A DNA stretch of 57,521 bases, from positions 1-57,521 of the forward strand of contig DBDH01000009.1 of assembly GCA_002293455.1 (NCBI GenBank). The letters are read 5' to 3'. Under the pieces are notes generated by a model. That model worked only from the letters and a program-made list of their open reading frames with translations, was not told the DNA's origin and did not search any database. The stretch is from Treponema sp. UBA937. GTDB taxonomy: Bacteria > Spirochaetota > Spirochaetia > Treponematales > Breznakiellaceae. Shown in pieces: positions 15,967 through 24,080 of this stretch. Position numbers and translations under genes: made by a program. Positions within the stretch are counted from its first letter, which is position 1; each line of letters begins with the position of its first letter.

Positions 15967-16290
15967 GTGAATGTACCTTTGCCAGGTGTTGAATGGGATG
16001 AAGAGAAAAACGCTTTAAACAAGATGGAACATAATTTAAGTTTTGAAGCCGCTCAATATGTTTTTCTCGATTCTGAAAGGATTGAACGTTTGGACAGAAG
16101 TGAAAAAAACGTCTTCGGGGAAGAACGATGGCAGACTTTGGGTATGGTTAACAAAGTTCTTTTTGTAGTTTATACTGAGCGTGGAAGAAACAAAAGGATT
16201 ATTTCAGCCCGGCTCGCTGAAAAACATGAGAGGAGAAGTTACAATGGCTATTACCAGATCGATGGTAAAGGGTGGAGCAAAAATACCTAA
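15955..16290 (+). CDS. brnT: BrnT-family toxin (type II toxin-antitoxin)
   Basis: BrnT toxins are RelE-fold ribonucleases that stop translation until bound by BrnA. The 111-residue frame has the family signature VEWDEEKNALNKMEHNLSFE, then the core GEERWQTLG, VLFVVYTERG and RIISARLAEKHERR, all well conserved. The start is uncertain: ATG 15955 has no ribosome binding site, and a TATAAT at 15961-15966 suggests a later start (TTG 15979). The C-terminal 15 residues past the ERR motif are longer than usual and overlap the antitoxin gene by 47 bases. Confidence 0.82.
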   Translation: MKYNVNVPLPGVEWDEEKNALNKMEHNLSFEAAQYVFLDSERIERLDRSEKNVFGEERWQTLGMVNKVLFVVYTERGRNKRIISARLAEKHERRSYNGYYQIDGKGWSKNT

Positions 16291-16465
16291 AGAGATTATA
16301 CGGGAAATTAAACAGGCGGCAAAATATCCCATAACTTATACAGAAGACTGTCCAAAATCCACGCCGGAAGCCTTGAAAGAATTTGCTCATTTGGCGGCTG
16401 AACGAGATCGGCGCAAAAAAAAGCAATCTGTTTCTGTCCGCGTTCCGTCTAGCCCTTTGGAGTAA
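16244..16465 (+). CDS. brnA: BrnA-type antitoxin, apparently truncated at the C-terminus
   Basis: Antitoxin partner of the upstream toxin. The 73-residue protein starts MAITRSMVKGG after AGGAG (16231-16235), and includes PITYTEDCP, TPEALKEFAHLAAERDRR and the first ribbon strand SVSVRVPS. The frame then stops at SSPLE, just where relatives continue with the two helices of the ribbon-helix-helix fold (about 25-35 residues). It overlaps the end of the convergent AraC-type gene by 17 bases. A deletion or rearrangement at this junction probably removed the 3' end. Whether the remaining part still neutralises the toxin is unknown. Confidence 0.7.
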   Translation: MAITRSMVKGGAKIPKEIIREIKQAAKYPITYTEDCPKSTPEALKEFAHLAAERDRRKKKQSVSVRVPSSPLE

Positions 16466-17282
16466 GCACAAAACGCTGTACAGGATACCCATATTCCTCA
16501 AGCAATTCTTTTTCCGCAAAGCCGAGCCTGACATACTCTTCACGATAACCCGTATCGGCTTTGTCGTCCGCGCGGTATGTCGAGAGGATTATCTCTTTTC
16601 CAGAAAGCAGCTCATCCGTGAGCTTGTCCAGAAAAATCTTCGCAATGCCGAGATTCCGGTACTGCGGATGAACGGCAAAAAAATCTATGCTGCCCGCCTC
16701 GGCTGAAAAACCCATAACGCCGACCGCCATGCCTTCATCCCGCAAAATCAAGGCTTTCTTATCGGCAATGTAACGATTCAGATTTTCAAGATATTCGCTT
16801 TTGTTTAGACGAGGGTATCCGTCAATCGTAAAACTCACCAGTTCCATCCAATCGTCAATATCAGCAGGCACCGCAAATTGTATATCATCCTTTGTAAAAT
16901 CCATGTTCAGCGGCTCCTCTTTCAGGTGAATCTCAAGCTGCAGCGGATAAAATTGTTCCGCCGCCCGAAACTCGGCAGGGGGAGTTTTATACATCGCCTT
17001 AAAAACCGCCGTAAAAGCCTGCTGACTTTCATAGCCGCTTAAAAGAGCAATATCGATAATCGGTTTTTTAGAAAACACCAAGAGCTTTGCCGCTTCCGTG
17101 AGCTGCCGCCTCACCGCATATTCGTGTATGGTCAAGCCGACCGTTTTAGTGAACATTCTGTGCAGATGAAATTTAGAATAGCACAAAGCAGATGCAGTCA
17201 TATCCAATTCCAGCTTATCATTAAGATGATCTTCGATATAGCGGATCGCCTGTGAAACGATGCGCGCCGTCTGTCCCTGCAT
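16449..17282 (-). CDS. AraC-family regulator fused to a GNAT acetyltransferase domain
   Basis: A 277-residue two-domain protein. Residues 1-110 are an AraC/XylS double helix-turn-helix: LHRMFTKTVGLTIHEYAVRR and IDIALLSGYESQQAFTAVFKAMYKTPPAEFR. Residues ~125-277 look like a GNAT N-acetyltransferase, with IDFFAVHPQYRNLGIAKIFLDKL as the acetyl-CoA-binding motif (Q/RxxGxG/A region). It may regulate in response to, or act on, a small molecule; the substrate is unknown. A strong GGAGG before the ATG at 17282 fixes the start. It diverges from pyk. Confidence 0.85.
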   Translation of the reverse strand: MQGQTARIVSQAIRYIEDHLNDKLELDMTASALCYSKFHLHRMFTKTVGLTIHEYAVRRQLTEAAKLLVFSKKPIIDIALLSGYESQQAFTAVFKAMYKTPPAEFRAAEQFYPLQLEIHLKEEPLNMDFTKDDIQFAVPADIDDWMELVSFTIDGYPRLNKSEYLENLNRYIADKKALILRDEGMAVGVMGFSAEAGSIDFFAVHPQYRNLGIAKIFLDKLTDELLSGKEIILSTYRADDKADTGYREEYVRLGFAEKELLEEYGYPVQRFVLTPKG

Positions 17283-17475
17283 CGGGCTTCCTCCTTTCCT
17301 ACAAAATATCGACCGATCAAGTTATAATTAATTTTCGATTATCTTAAACTATCGCACAAGCATTCACAAGCCGCAGCCTCTATGGTATATGCTTAAAAAG
17401 TTATACAATTTCATACAAGTTAAAGTATTTTCTCAACAAAGAAGAATTGATGACAGCAAATATCATTTCATAAAT

Positions 17476-17505
17476 TTGCAAAGCCTTTGTTTTGTCCCTT
17501 ATAAT
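17476..17505 (+). promoter_or_regulatory. Promoter of pyk giving a predicted leaderless mRNA
   Basis: TTGCAA (17476-17481) and a perfect TATAAT (17500-17505) are 18 bases apart. Exactly 6 bases (TAAAGT) separate the -10 from the ATG of pyk, so transcription should start at or next to the A of ATG. No Shine-Dalgarno sequence exists. The remaining 17283-17475 gap is AT-rich with no clear feature. Confidence 0.6.
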
Positions 17506-17511
17506 TAAAGT

Positions 17512-19308
17512 ATGTCAATAAGAAATACCCGCATAATCTGCACTATGGGACCGACCACGGAATCTGTTGAAATTGTCCGTTCGTTAATTCGTAAAGGCAT
17601 GAATATTGCCCGGTTTAATTTTTCCCATGGTTCAAGGGATTATCACAAAAAAGCGTTTGAACGGGTTCGGGAAGCGTCACGTTTGGAAGGGATTCCGGTC
17701 GCACTGCTTCTGGACACGCAAGGTCCTGAAATCCGGACAGGATTTGTCAAGGACGACGGTTCTATCACCGTAATTCCCGGTGATAGAATTAATGTTATCG
17801 CGGAAAATGACAGCCGAAAACTCTACGGAGAAGACGGCGCCTACGCTCAAAACAACCGCATCACAGTAACCTACAACGAAATTGCGGATGATGTTATTCC
17901 GGGCGCAAAAATGTATATTGCCGACGGTCTTGTGGAACTGAATGTTATTTCATTGGAAGACAGGATTGTTCATTGCGAGGTTAAGAGCGGCGGCGTTTTG
18001 GACAGCCGTAAAAATGTGAACATTGTCGGCGTGTATACGCGGCTTCCGGCTCTAAGCGAAAAAGACAAGGGAGACATTCTTTTCGGGCACAAGGAAGGAA
18101 TCGATTATGTCGCCGCCTCTTTCATCAGGAAAGCGTCCGATGTAACAACCATTCAAAAGTACATCAAGGAAATCGGGGCGGATATTCCGGTCATCGCGAA
18201 AATTGAAGACGGAGAAGGCCTGGAAAATATCAATGAAATTATCCGCGCATCCGCGGGGGTAATGGTTGCCCGCGGGGACCTCGGCGTGCAAATCCCGGTG
18301 GAGCAGGTTCCCATCGAGCAGAAGCGCATCATCAGCCTTTGTAACAAGGAAGGGAAACCGGTAATCACCGCGACTCAAATGCTCGATTCCATGATACGCA
18401 ACCCCCGTCCCACAAGGGCCGAAGCCGGAGATATAGCAAACGCCATTCTTGACGGAACCGACTGCGTTATGCTTTCAGGCGAAACCGCCAACGGAAAATA
18501 TCCGGAAGCCGCGGTAGAGTGCATGGACAACATCGCGAGAGCCGTGGAAGCGTCGGAAACATACGCCGTCAATCTTGTAGAAAAGCGCAGAGTAGTGCAG
18601 CGGGAAACCGATATTTCCCATGTTATTGCGGATTCCGCGTCGCTCACCGCGGACAAGATAGCGGCTGCCTGCCTCATCATCCCGACACTTTCGGGACATA
18701 CGGCTCAGCTTGTAAGTAAACATCGCCCGCGGCGTAGAATCATCGCGGTAACTCCGAGCGAAGTTGTAGAGCGGCGGCTGCTCCTGTATTGGGGAGTCAT
18801 TCCGGTTCTCGTCCGCAAAAAAGATGATTCAGAGGCGATGGTCCAGGGAGCGATTTCCGCCGCCATCCAAAAAGGTCTCGCGCATTCCGGCGACAAGGCT
18901 GTTGTTGTTGCCGGACTTCCCGTTAATTCATCTCTTACGGCAAACAGTATCAGAGTACACGTTATCGGAAACGTTCTGGGGCAGGGCAGGACCGGTTTCG
19001 GCGGACGATGCACCGGCAAAATCATCAAAGCGGAAAATATGGAAGAAGCGGCCCAATTGCTGAAAAACCGCGGCGGAGAAATTCTTCTTATCCATACCCT
19101 TGACGAGTCTTTCATTCCGATCCTTCGTCTTGTTGACGGAATTATCCTTGAAGGGTCATCGGGATTAACCTATAAGATGATCAGGACGGTAAATCCAAAC
19201 ATCGTATATATTGCCCAGGTAAGGGACGCGATGAAGCGTCTTGAAGAACATATCATCGTAACCCTGGACGGTAAGGAAAAAATGATTTACGAAGGAACTC
19301 TGGAGTAA
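17512..19308 (+). CDS. pyk: Pyruvate kinase with C-terminal PEP-utilizer-like domain
   Basis: Final glycolytic step, PEP plus ADP to pyruvate plus ATP. The start RIICTMGPTTES and NFSHGS, the loop LLDTQGPEIRT, the metal-site signature IAKIEDGEGLENI, MVARGDLGVQIP and TQMLDSM are all present. At 598 residues it is longer than the ~470-residue core enzyme: residues ~490-598 form an extra domain like the swivelling PEP-utilizer domain of Bacillus pyruvate kinases, ending VTLDGKEKMIYEG. The usual TSH histidine motif is replaced by GLTYK, so no phosphotransfer is expected there. ATG 17512 is the only good start. Confidence 0.96.
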   Translation: MSIRNTRIICTMGPTTESVEIVRSLIRKGMNIARFNFSHGSRDYHKKAFERVREASRLEGIPVALLLDTQGPEIRTGFVKDDGSITVIPGDRINVIAENDSRKLYGEDGAYAQNNRITVTYNEIADDVIPGAKMYIADGLVELNVISLEDRIVHCEVKSGGVLDSRKNVNIVGVYTRLPALSEKDKGDILFGHKEGIDYVAASFIRKASDVTTIQKYIKEIGADIPVIAKIEDGEGLENINEIIRASAGVMVARGDLGVQIPVEQVPIEQKRIISLCNKEGKPVITATQMLDSMIRNPRPTRAEAGDIANAILDGTDCVMLSGETANGKYPEAAVECMDNIARAVEASETYAVNLVEKRRVVQRETDISHVIADSASLTADKIAAACLIIPTLSGHTAQLVSKHRPRRRIIAVTPSEVVERRLLLYWGVIPVLVRKKDDSEAMVQGAISAAIQKGLAHSGDKAVVVAGLPVNSSLTANSIRVHVIGNVLGQGRTGFGGRCTGKIIKAENMEEAAQLLKNRGGEILLIHTLDESFIPILRLVDGIILEGSSGLTYKMIRTVNPNIVYIAQVRDAMKRLEEHIIVTLDGKEKMIYEGTLE

Positions 19309-19461
19309 ACACGCGGGCCTTTAAGCGGCTGCAATAGCAAAACTTTTGCAATTCTCCAGTTTTTCAAAATTATTCGCAAAAATTCTCCTTTTGAAGCATC
19401 CCCTATAGATTAAATTATTATTCTATTGTAATATACGCAAAGGCTGTGTTTGGGGGATATA
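19309..19461. other. Intergenic region with a fragment of the dispersed element
   Basis: GCAATAGCAAAACTTTTGCAATT near 19330-19353 resembles the first hairpin of the dispersed element. Below it an AT-rich stretch (about 19408-19437) probably holds the cmk-rpsA promoter, but I cannot pick a convincing -35/-10 pair. Confidence 0.3.
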
Positions 19462-21822
19462 ATGGTCATTGCTATCGATGGGCCTGCCGGTTCCGGAAAA
19501 AGTACGATTGCGCAGAAGTTAGCGGACTCCTTAGGGTTTACTTACATCAATTCCGGAAAATTATACAGGGCAATCACTTATGGCTGCCTCAAAAACGGAA
19601 TTGATCCCAAAGACGCGGAAAAGGTTCTTGCATACGCGAAAACAGCCGGCATCACCTATAAAAACACGAGAGTAATGCTTGACGGAGAAGATGTAACTGA
19701 CAAGATCCATACCGATGAGATTGACCGGAACGCGTCTCCTTTGTCCGGCTCGGTGCCTGTCCGGCATCTTGTAAACGATATAATCCGCCGAATAGCAAAA
19801 GATACGAACATTATTGCGGAGGGCCGGGATATGACAAGTGTCGTGTTTCCCGATGCCGAATACCGTTTTTATCTTGACGCTTCCGTGGAAACACGCGCGG
19901 AAAGGCGCTTTCATCAGGGAATTTCTGCTCTCAGCCTTGAAGAAATTAAGAAAGCTATCCTGGAACGGGATGAAATTGATCGAAATAAGATCGAAGGGAG
20001 CCTAAAAATCGTTCCCGGCGTTGAATATTTGGACACATCGGACTTGACCATCGGTCAAGTTTATGAGAAATTGGTAGAGAAAATACGTTTAGAAGGATCA
20101 ATTATGGATCAAATGGAAGTGGAAATGGATGAGTCGAAAAACTCCGGAGACAACATCCAAACACAATTACAGGAAGAGTATCTTAAATCCCTTGAGCAGC
20201 TAGAAGAAGGCCAGCTTGTTGACGGCCGCGTCATTCAGGTGACGCCGGATCAGGTCTTCATCGATGTGGGGTACAAATCGGAAGGAAAGATTCCTATTGC
20301 GGAGTTTGTCGAGATTCCCAAAATTGGGGATGTAGTTTCGGTTATTTTAATCGCCAAAGAAAATAAACACGGCGAAGTAATCGTATCGAAACAAAAAGCC
20401 GACATTAAAATGCTTTGGAAAAACCTCCGCCAGGCTTTTACGGATAAAATTCCTGTCGAAGGGATTATTCAAAAAACCATTAAAGGCGGATTTGAGGTTG
20501 ATTTGGGTTCAGGAATAAAAGCGTTTCTCCCCATTAGTCAGTCAGATACCCAGAAAGTAGATAAACCCGAAAAACTTATCGGAACAAAAACCAAGTTTTA
20601 TATAGAACGATTGTTTTCCGAAAGCAAGGCGAATGTTGTAGTCAACCGCCGCAAGTGGCTTGAGGAAGAAACCGAGCGTAAGCGCAATTATTTCTTTGAA
20701 AACAGTCAGATCGGCGATGAAGTAACCGGAATTGTAAAGAGCTTTACCTCTTTTGGATCATTTATTGATTTAGGCGGGTTTGACGGACTCCTTCACATTA
20801 ATGATATGAGCTGGGGGCATGTAACACGTCCCAAGGACTTCGTAAAAAAAGGCCAGGAAATCCGTCTTAAAGTGATTAAGATTGATCCTGTTGAAAAGCG
20901 GATTAATCTTTCCATAAAGCACTTTACCGACGATCCTTGGGTGCATTTTGAAGATAAGTATCATGTAAATGATATTGTTAAAGGTCATGTAACAAAACTT
21001 ACCGATTTCGGTGCTTTTATTGAGCTTGAAGAGGGAATTGAAGGGCTTGCCCATATTTCCGAATTCTCGTGGGTAAAAAAGATCAACAAACCCGGCGAAA
21101 TGGTTAATATCGGCGATGAAGTTGAATGCATGATCCTGGGGTACGATCTTCAGGCGGGGAGGGTGTCTCTGGGGCTCAAACAGGTTACGGATAATCCCTG
21201 GACTAATATCACTGAAAAATATCCCGTGGGAACCCGCTTGACCCGGAAAGTGGTAAAAATCACGAACGCCGGAGCCTTTATCGAGCTTGAGGAAGGCATT
21301 GACGGCTTCCTTCACGCGGATGATTTGTCCTGGACCAAAAAGGTTAAGCATCCCGGAAGCGAATTGCAGGTCGGGGCAGAAATTGAAGTCATCGTTATTG
21401 CCGTGGAAAACGAAAACCGCAGTATCCGCCTTGGCGTAAAACAGCTTTCGGACGATCCCTGGAAGACCTTTGCGGAAGTGTACAAGCCGGGCAGTCAGGT
21501 AGAAGGCGAAGTTTCTTCCATCACCGATTTTGGAATCTTTGTAAAAGTTCCCGGCGGCATCGAAGGGCTTATCCATAAATCCAACCTGTCAAACAACCGT
21601 GAGGATAATCCGGATGAGCTTGTTAAAAAATATACCGTTGGAGATAAGATCAAGGCCGTGGTTATCGAAATCCAGGCTGATAAACAGAAAGCGGCGTTTT
21701 CTGTTAGGGATTACACCAAGAAAGCCGAGCGGGATGAGATGTCCCGTTATTTGGCCGCGGAAGAATCTGATGACAGCACCTTTACCCTTGGAGATTTCTT
21801 AAAGTCTAAAGGGTCAAACTAA
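19462..21822 (+). CDS. cmk-rpsA: Cytidylate kinase fused to ribosomal protein S1
   Basis: A 786-residue fusion. Residues 1-~213 are cytidylate kinase, with the P-loop GPAGSGKST (6-14) and EGRDMTSVVFPDA, phosphorylating CMP and dCMP. Residues ~235-786 are six S1 RNA-binding domains (for example GIVKSFTSFGSFIDL, GHVTKLTDFGAFIEL, GEVSSITDFGIFV), as in 30S protein S1, which brings mRNA to the ribosome. The same fusion is known in treponemes. ATG 19462 follows GGGGG; the upstream TTG at 19450 is less likely. At the domain junction AGAAGGA (20091-20097) stands 6 bases before an in-frame ATG (20104), so separate S1 could also be made. Confidence 0.95.
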   Translation: MVIAIDGPAGSGKSTIAQKLADSLGFTYINSGKLYRAITYGCLKNGIDPKDAEKVLAYAKTAGITYKNTRVMLDGEDVTDKIHTDEIDRNASPLSGSVPVRHLVNDIIRRIAKDTNIIAEGRDMTSVVFPDAEYRFYLDASVETRAERRFHQGISALSLEEIKKAILERDEIDRNKIEGSLKIVPGVEYLDTSDLTIGQVYEKLVEKIRLEGSIMDQMEVEMDESKNSGDNIQTQLQEEYLKSLEQLEEGQLVDGRVIQVTPDQVFIDVGYKSEGKIPIAEFVEIPKIGDVVSVILIAKENKHGEVIVSKQKADIKMLWKNLRQAFTDKIPVEGIIQKTIKGGFEVDLGSGIKAFLPISQSDTQKVDKPEKLIGTKTKFYIERLFSESKANVVVNRRKWLEEETERKRNYFFENSQIGDEVTGIVKSFTSFGSFIDLGGFDGLLHINDMSWGHVTRPKDFVKKGQEIRLKVIKIDPVEKRINLSIKHFTDDPWVHFEDKYHVNDIVKGHVTKLTDFGAFIELEEGIEGLAHISEFSWVKKINKPGEMVNIGDEVECMILGYDLQAGRVSLGLKQVTDNPWTNITEKYPVGTRLTRKVVKITNAGAFIELEEGIDGFLHADDLSWTKKVKHPGSELQVGAEIEVIVIAVENENRSIRLGVKQLSDDPWKTFAEVYKPGSQVEGEVSSITDFGIFVKVPGGIEGLIHKSNLSNNREDNPDELVKKYTVGDKIKAVVIEIQADKQKAAFSVRDYTKKAERDEMSRYLAAEESDDSTFTLGDFLKSKGSN
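20091..20106 (+). promoter_or_regulatory. Internal ribosome binding site at the cmk/rpsA junction
   Basis: AGAAGGA at 20091-20097 and ATG at 20104-20106 are correctly spaced and in frame. The following residues MDQMEVEMDES begin the acidic leader typical of stand-alone S1 proteins, so a 572-residue S1 may be translated from here. Confidence 0.45.
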
Positions 21823-21833
21823 AAGACGCCTTT

Positions 21834-23351
21834 ATGTTGTCGGCCATTGACGTCAATAAATTTAATACGCTTATTGAGATTAACACTCTCATTAATTCGG
21901 ATTATGTGAATATTGAGTCCCTGCTCACAAAGATACTGGAATCCGCGACCCGCCTTACCGAGGGGGAGGCTTCCAGTATTCTTTTGGTGAACAAAGAGAA
22001 CAAAAAGCTCTATTTTGAAATTGCACTTGGTTCCAAAGGTCCGGATGTTAAGAAATTTACGGTTAACATGGGGGAGGGGATCGCCGGCTGGGTGGCTCTT
22101 CATAATACTTCCATTATCGTAAATGATGTAGAAAACGATAAACGCCACCGCATCGATATTTCAAAGCAGATAGGATACGCGTCCAAAACCATGCTTGCGG
22201 TTCCCATGAGGCTGAAAGACGAATGTGTCGGCGTTATCGAAATTATTAATAAAAAAAACGGTAAAAATTTTACGCAGGATGATCTTGAATGGCTTGAGAT
22301 ATTCGCGAATCAAGCTGCCCTTGCGCTTCACAGTGCCCAGACTTTTGAAAAAGCTATCGGCGAGATACAGCTATTGCAGGACAAGATCAATACTGATCAG
22401 GGGTATCACACCTTAATCGCGAAAAGTCCGGCTGTTTTGGAGAAATTGGAAATCGTCAGCAGGGTTGCCAAAACCGATTCGTCGGTGCTTATTCTTGGTG
22501 AAAGCGGTGTAGGCAAGGAACTTTTTGCCGAACAGATTCATCTGCAAAGCGCGAGGAGCAAACAGCCTTTTGTGCGCGTTAACTGTGCCGCTTTGCCGGA
22601 AGGCCTTTTGGAAAGCGAACTGTTCGGACACGTTAAGGGCGCTTTCACGAATGCCATACAAACCCGTAAAGGACGGTTTGAATTGGCCGACGGAGGGACC
22701 ATTTTCCTTGATGAAATCGGCGATCTTCCGCTCCAGCTCCAAGCGAAATTGCTCCGGGTTATTCAGCAGAAAACGTTTGAAAAAGTCGGTTCCGATATTT
22801 CCGTTACCGTGAACGTCAGGATTTTAGCGGCAACCAACAAGGATATTGAAAGTTTGGTAGAGAAGGGCGAGTTCCGAAGCGATTTGTATTACCGTCTGAA
22901 TGTGCTTCCCTTATACATTCCGCCTTTAAGGCAGCGGCCGGAAGATATTCCGGAGCTTGCTCAGTTTTTCTTAAAGAAGTTTAACAGAGAAACAAAAAAA
23001 CAATTTACCGGATTTTCCGACGGCGCGATGGAAACGATGTTATCTTATTCCTGGCCGGGCAACATCCGGGAACTGGAAAATTGCATTGAGCGGGCTTGTG
23101 TTATCGGAAAAGATTCGCAGATTCAAAGCGAAGATTTACTTTTGAAACACGCGGGTCCGGTTATTCATGAAAGCAACAGCGACAGGAATTTAAAAACCGC
23201 GTTAAATCTTTTTAAATCGCGTTATATAAAAAAGATTCTTGAAGAGAACGATTGGAATCAAACAGAGACAGCAAAGGCTCTTGATATACAAAGAACTTAT
23301 TTATCAAGATTGATAAAAGAGTTCAGTATTCTTAACCCTAAGGAGAAATAG
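21834..23351 (+). CDS. GAF-AAA+-Fis transcriptional activator, sigma-54 type
   Basis: A 505-residue enhancer-binding-type regulator. Residues ~20-170 form a GAF sensor domain. Residues ~192-425 are the AAA+ motor: Walker A GESGVGKE (222-229), Walker B TIFLDEIGDL (289-298), then FRSDLYYRLNV and the sensor region SWPGNIRELEN. The C-terminus has a Fis-type helix-turn-helix, NQTETAKALDIQRTYLSRL. The loop that normally reads GAFTGA and contacts sigma-54 reads GAFTNA (269-274), and the preceding HEK reads HVK, so sigma-54 contact may be altered. The gene follows cmk-rpsA by 11 bases and precedes a TPR gene by 3, which suggests one operon. Confidence 0.88.
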   Translation: MLSAIDVNKFNTLIEINTLINSDYVNIESLLTKILESATRLTEGEASSILLVNKENKKLYFEIALGSKGPDVKKFTVNMGEGIAGWVALHNTSIIVNDVENDKRHRIDISKQIGYASKTMLAVPMRLKDECVGVIEIINKKNGKNFTQDDLEWLEIFANQAALALHSAQTFEKAIGEIQLLQDKINTDQGYHTLIAKSPAVLEKLEIVSRVAKTDSSVLILGESGVGKELFAEQIHLQSARSKQPFVRVNCAALPEGLLESELFGHVKGAFTNAIQTRKGRFELADGGTIFLDEIGDLPLQLQAKLLRVIQQKTFEKVGSDISVTVNVRILAATNKDIESLVEKGEFRSDLYYRLNVLPLYIPPLRQRPEDIPELAQFFLKKFNRETKKQFTGFSDGAMETMLSYSWPGNIRELENCIERACVIGKDSQIQSEDLLLKHAGPVIHESNSDRNLKTALNLFKSRYIKKILEENDWNQTETAKALDIQRTYLSRLIKEFSILNPKEK

Positions 23352-23354
23352 AAC

Positions 23355-24044
23355 ATGGCAAAGAAAACGCGTCAGAATGAAAAAGAAACCGCTAAGGCCG
23401 ACGGAGCTTCCGGGTTTATAACGGTTGAAAAAATACTCAATTTTATACAAAAGAACCGGAAAGGTTTATTGATCTTTCTTGGCTGTGTAGTCGTTGGAAT
23501 TATTGTTCTGGCGGTAGTGTATTCGGTCAATGAAAGCACGGTGAAAAAGAATATTGAGCAGTTGACCGATTATTCGGAACGATTAACCGGTCTTGACGCG
23601 GAAAGTCCCGAAGCCGCGGAATTGGTTGCCGAATTGGAACAATTTGCCGAAAGCAAAAGCGGATACGCGGGAGCGCAGGCTTATAACATCGCGGCTTCTT
23701 TTCATGCCGACAAAGAAGAGTGGGCGGCGGCGGAAGCGGCATGGCTCAAAACAGCGGCCAAAGCCCCGAAGGACTTTCTGGCTCCGTCGGCTTTGTTTAA
23801 CGCGGCTGTCGCGGCGGAAGAGCAGGGAGACAATGCCAAAGCTATCGATTACTATACACAAGCCGCTGAATTTAGCGGAATGTTCGGCGGCGTAGTCCGT
23901 GCTTATTTTGCCATCGGAAGATTATATGAATCTGAAAACAACGCAACGGCGGCTCTTGAAATATACGAAAAGATAGTAATGGATTATCCGAATGATGAAT
24001 TGGCGAAACTTGCCCAATCCAGAATTATCGTTTTGTCAAATTAA
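23355..24044 (+). CDS. Membrane-anchored TPR protein (YfgM-like)
   Basis: A 229-residue protein with a charged cytoplasmic N-terminus, one membrane helix at about residues 38-59 (LLIFLGCVVVGIIVLAVVY) and a long extracytoplasmic part of tetratricopeptide repeats: LFNAAVAAEEQGDNAKAIDY, then AYFAIGRLYESENNATAALE. The layout resembles YfgM, a periplasmic chaperone partner of the Sec translocon, though this cannot be shown from sequence. AAGGAG precedes the start, 3 bases downstream of the activator's stop codon. Confidence 0.75.
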   Translation: MAKKTRQNEKETAKADGASGFITVEKILNFIQKNRKGLLIFLGCVVVGIIVLAVVYSVNESTVKKNIEQLTDYSERLTGLDAESPEAAELVAELEQFAESKSGYAGAQAYNIAASFHADKEEWAAAEAAWLKTAAKAPKDFLAPSALFNAAVAAEEQGDNAKAIDYYTQAAEFSGMFGGVVRAYFAIGRLYESENNATAALEIYEKIVMDYPNDELAKLAQSRIIVLSN

Positions 24045-24065
24045 ACCGGAGACGGAGGCGACTCC

Positions 24066-24080
24066 ATGCCGAATGAATGA
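24066..24080 (+). other. Four-codon mini-ORF overlapping the lipoprotein start
   Basis: ATG CCG AAT GAA TGA, with GGAGG 7 bases upstream, ends inside the lipoprotein gene, whose own ATG lies at 24073. This could be translational coupling or a mere coincidence of the ATGAATGAATG text. Confidence 0.3.
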
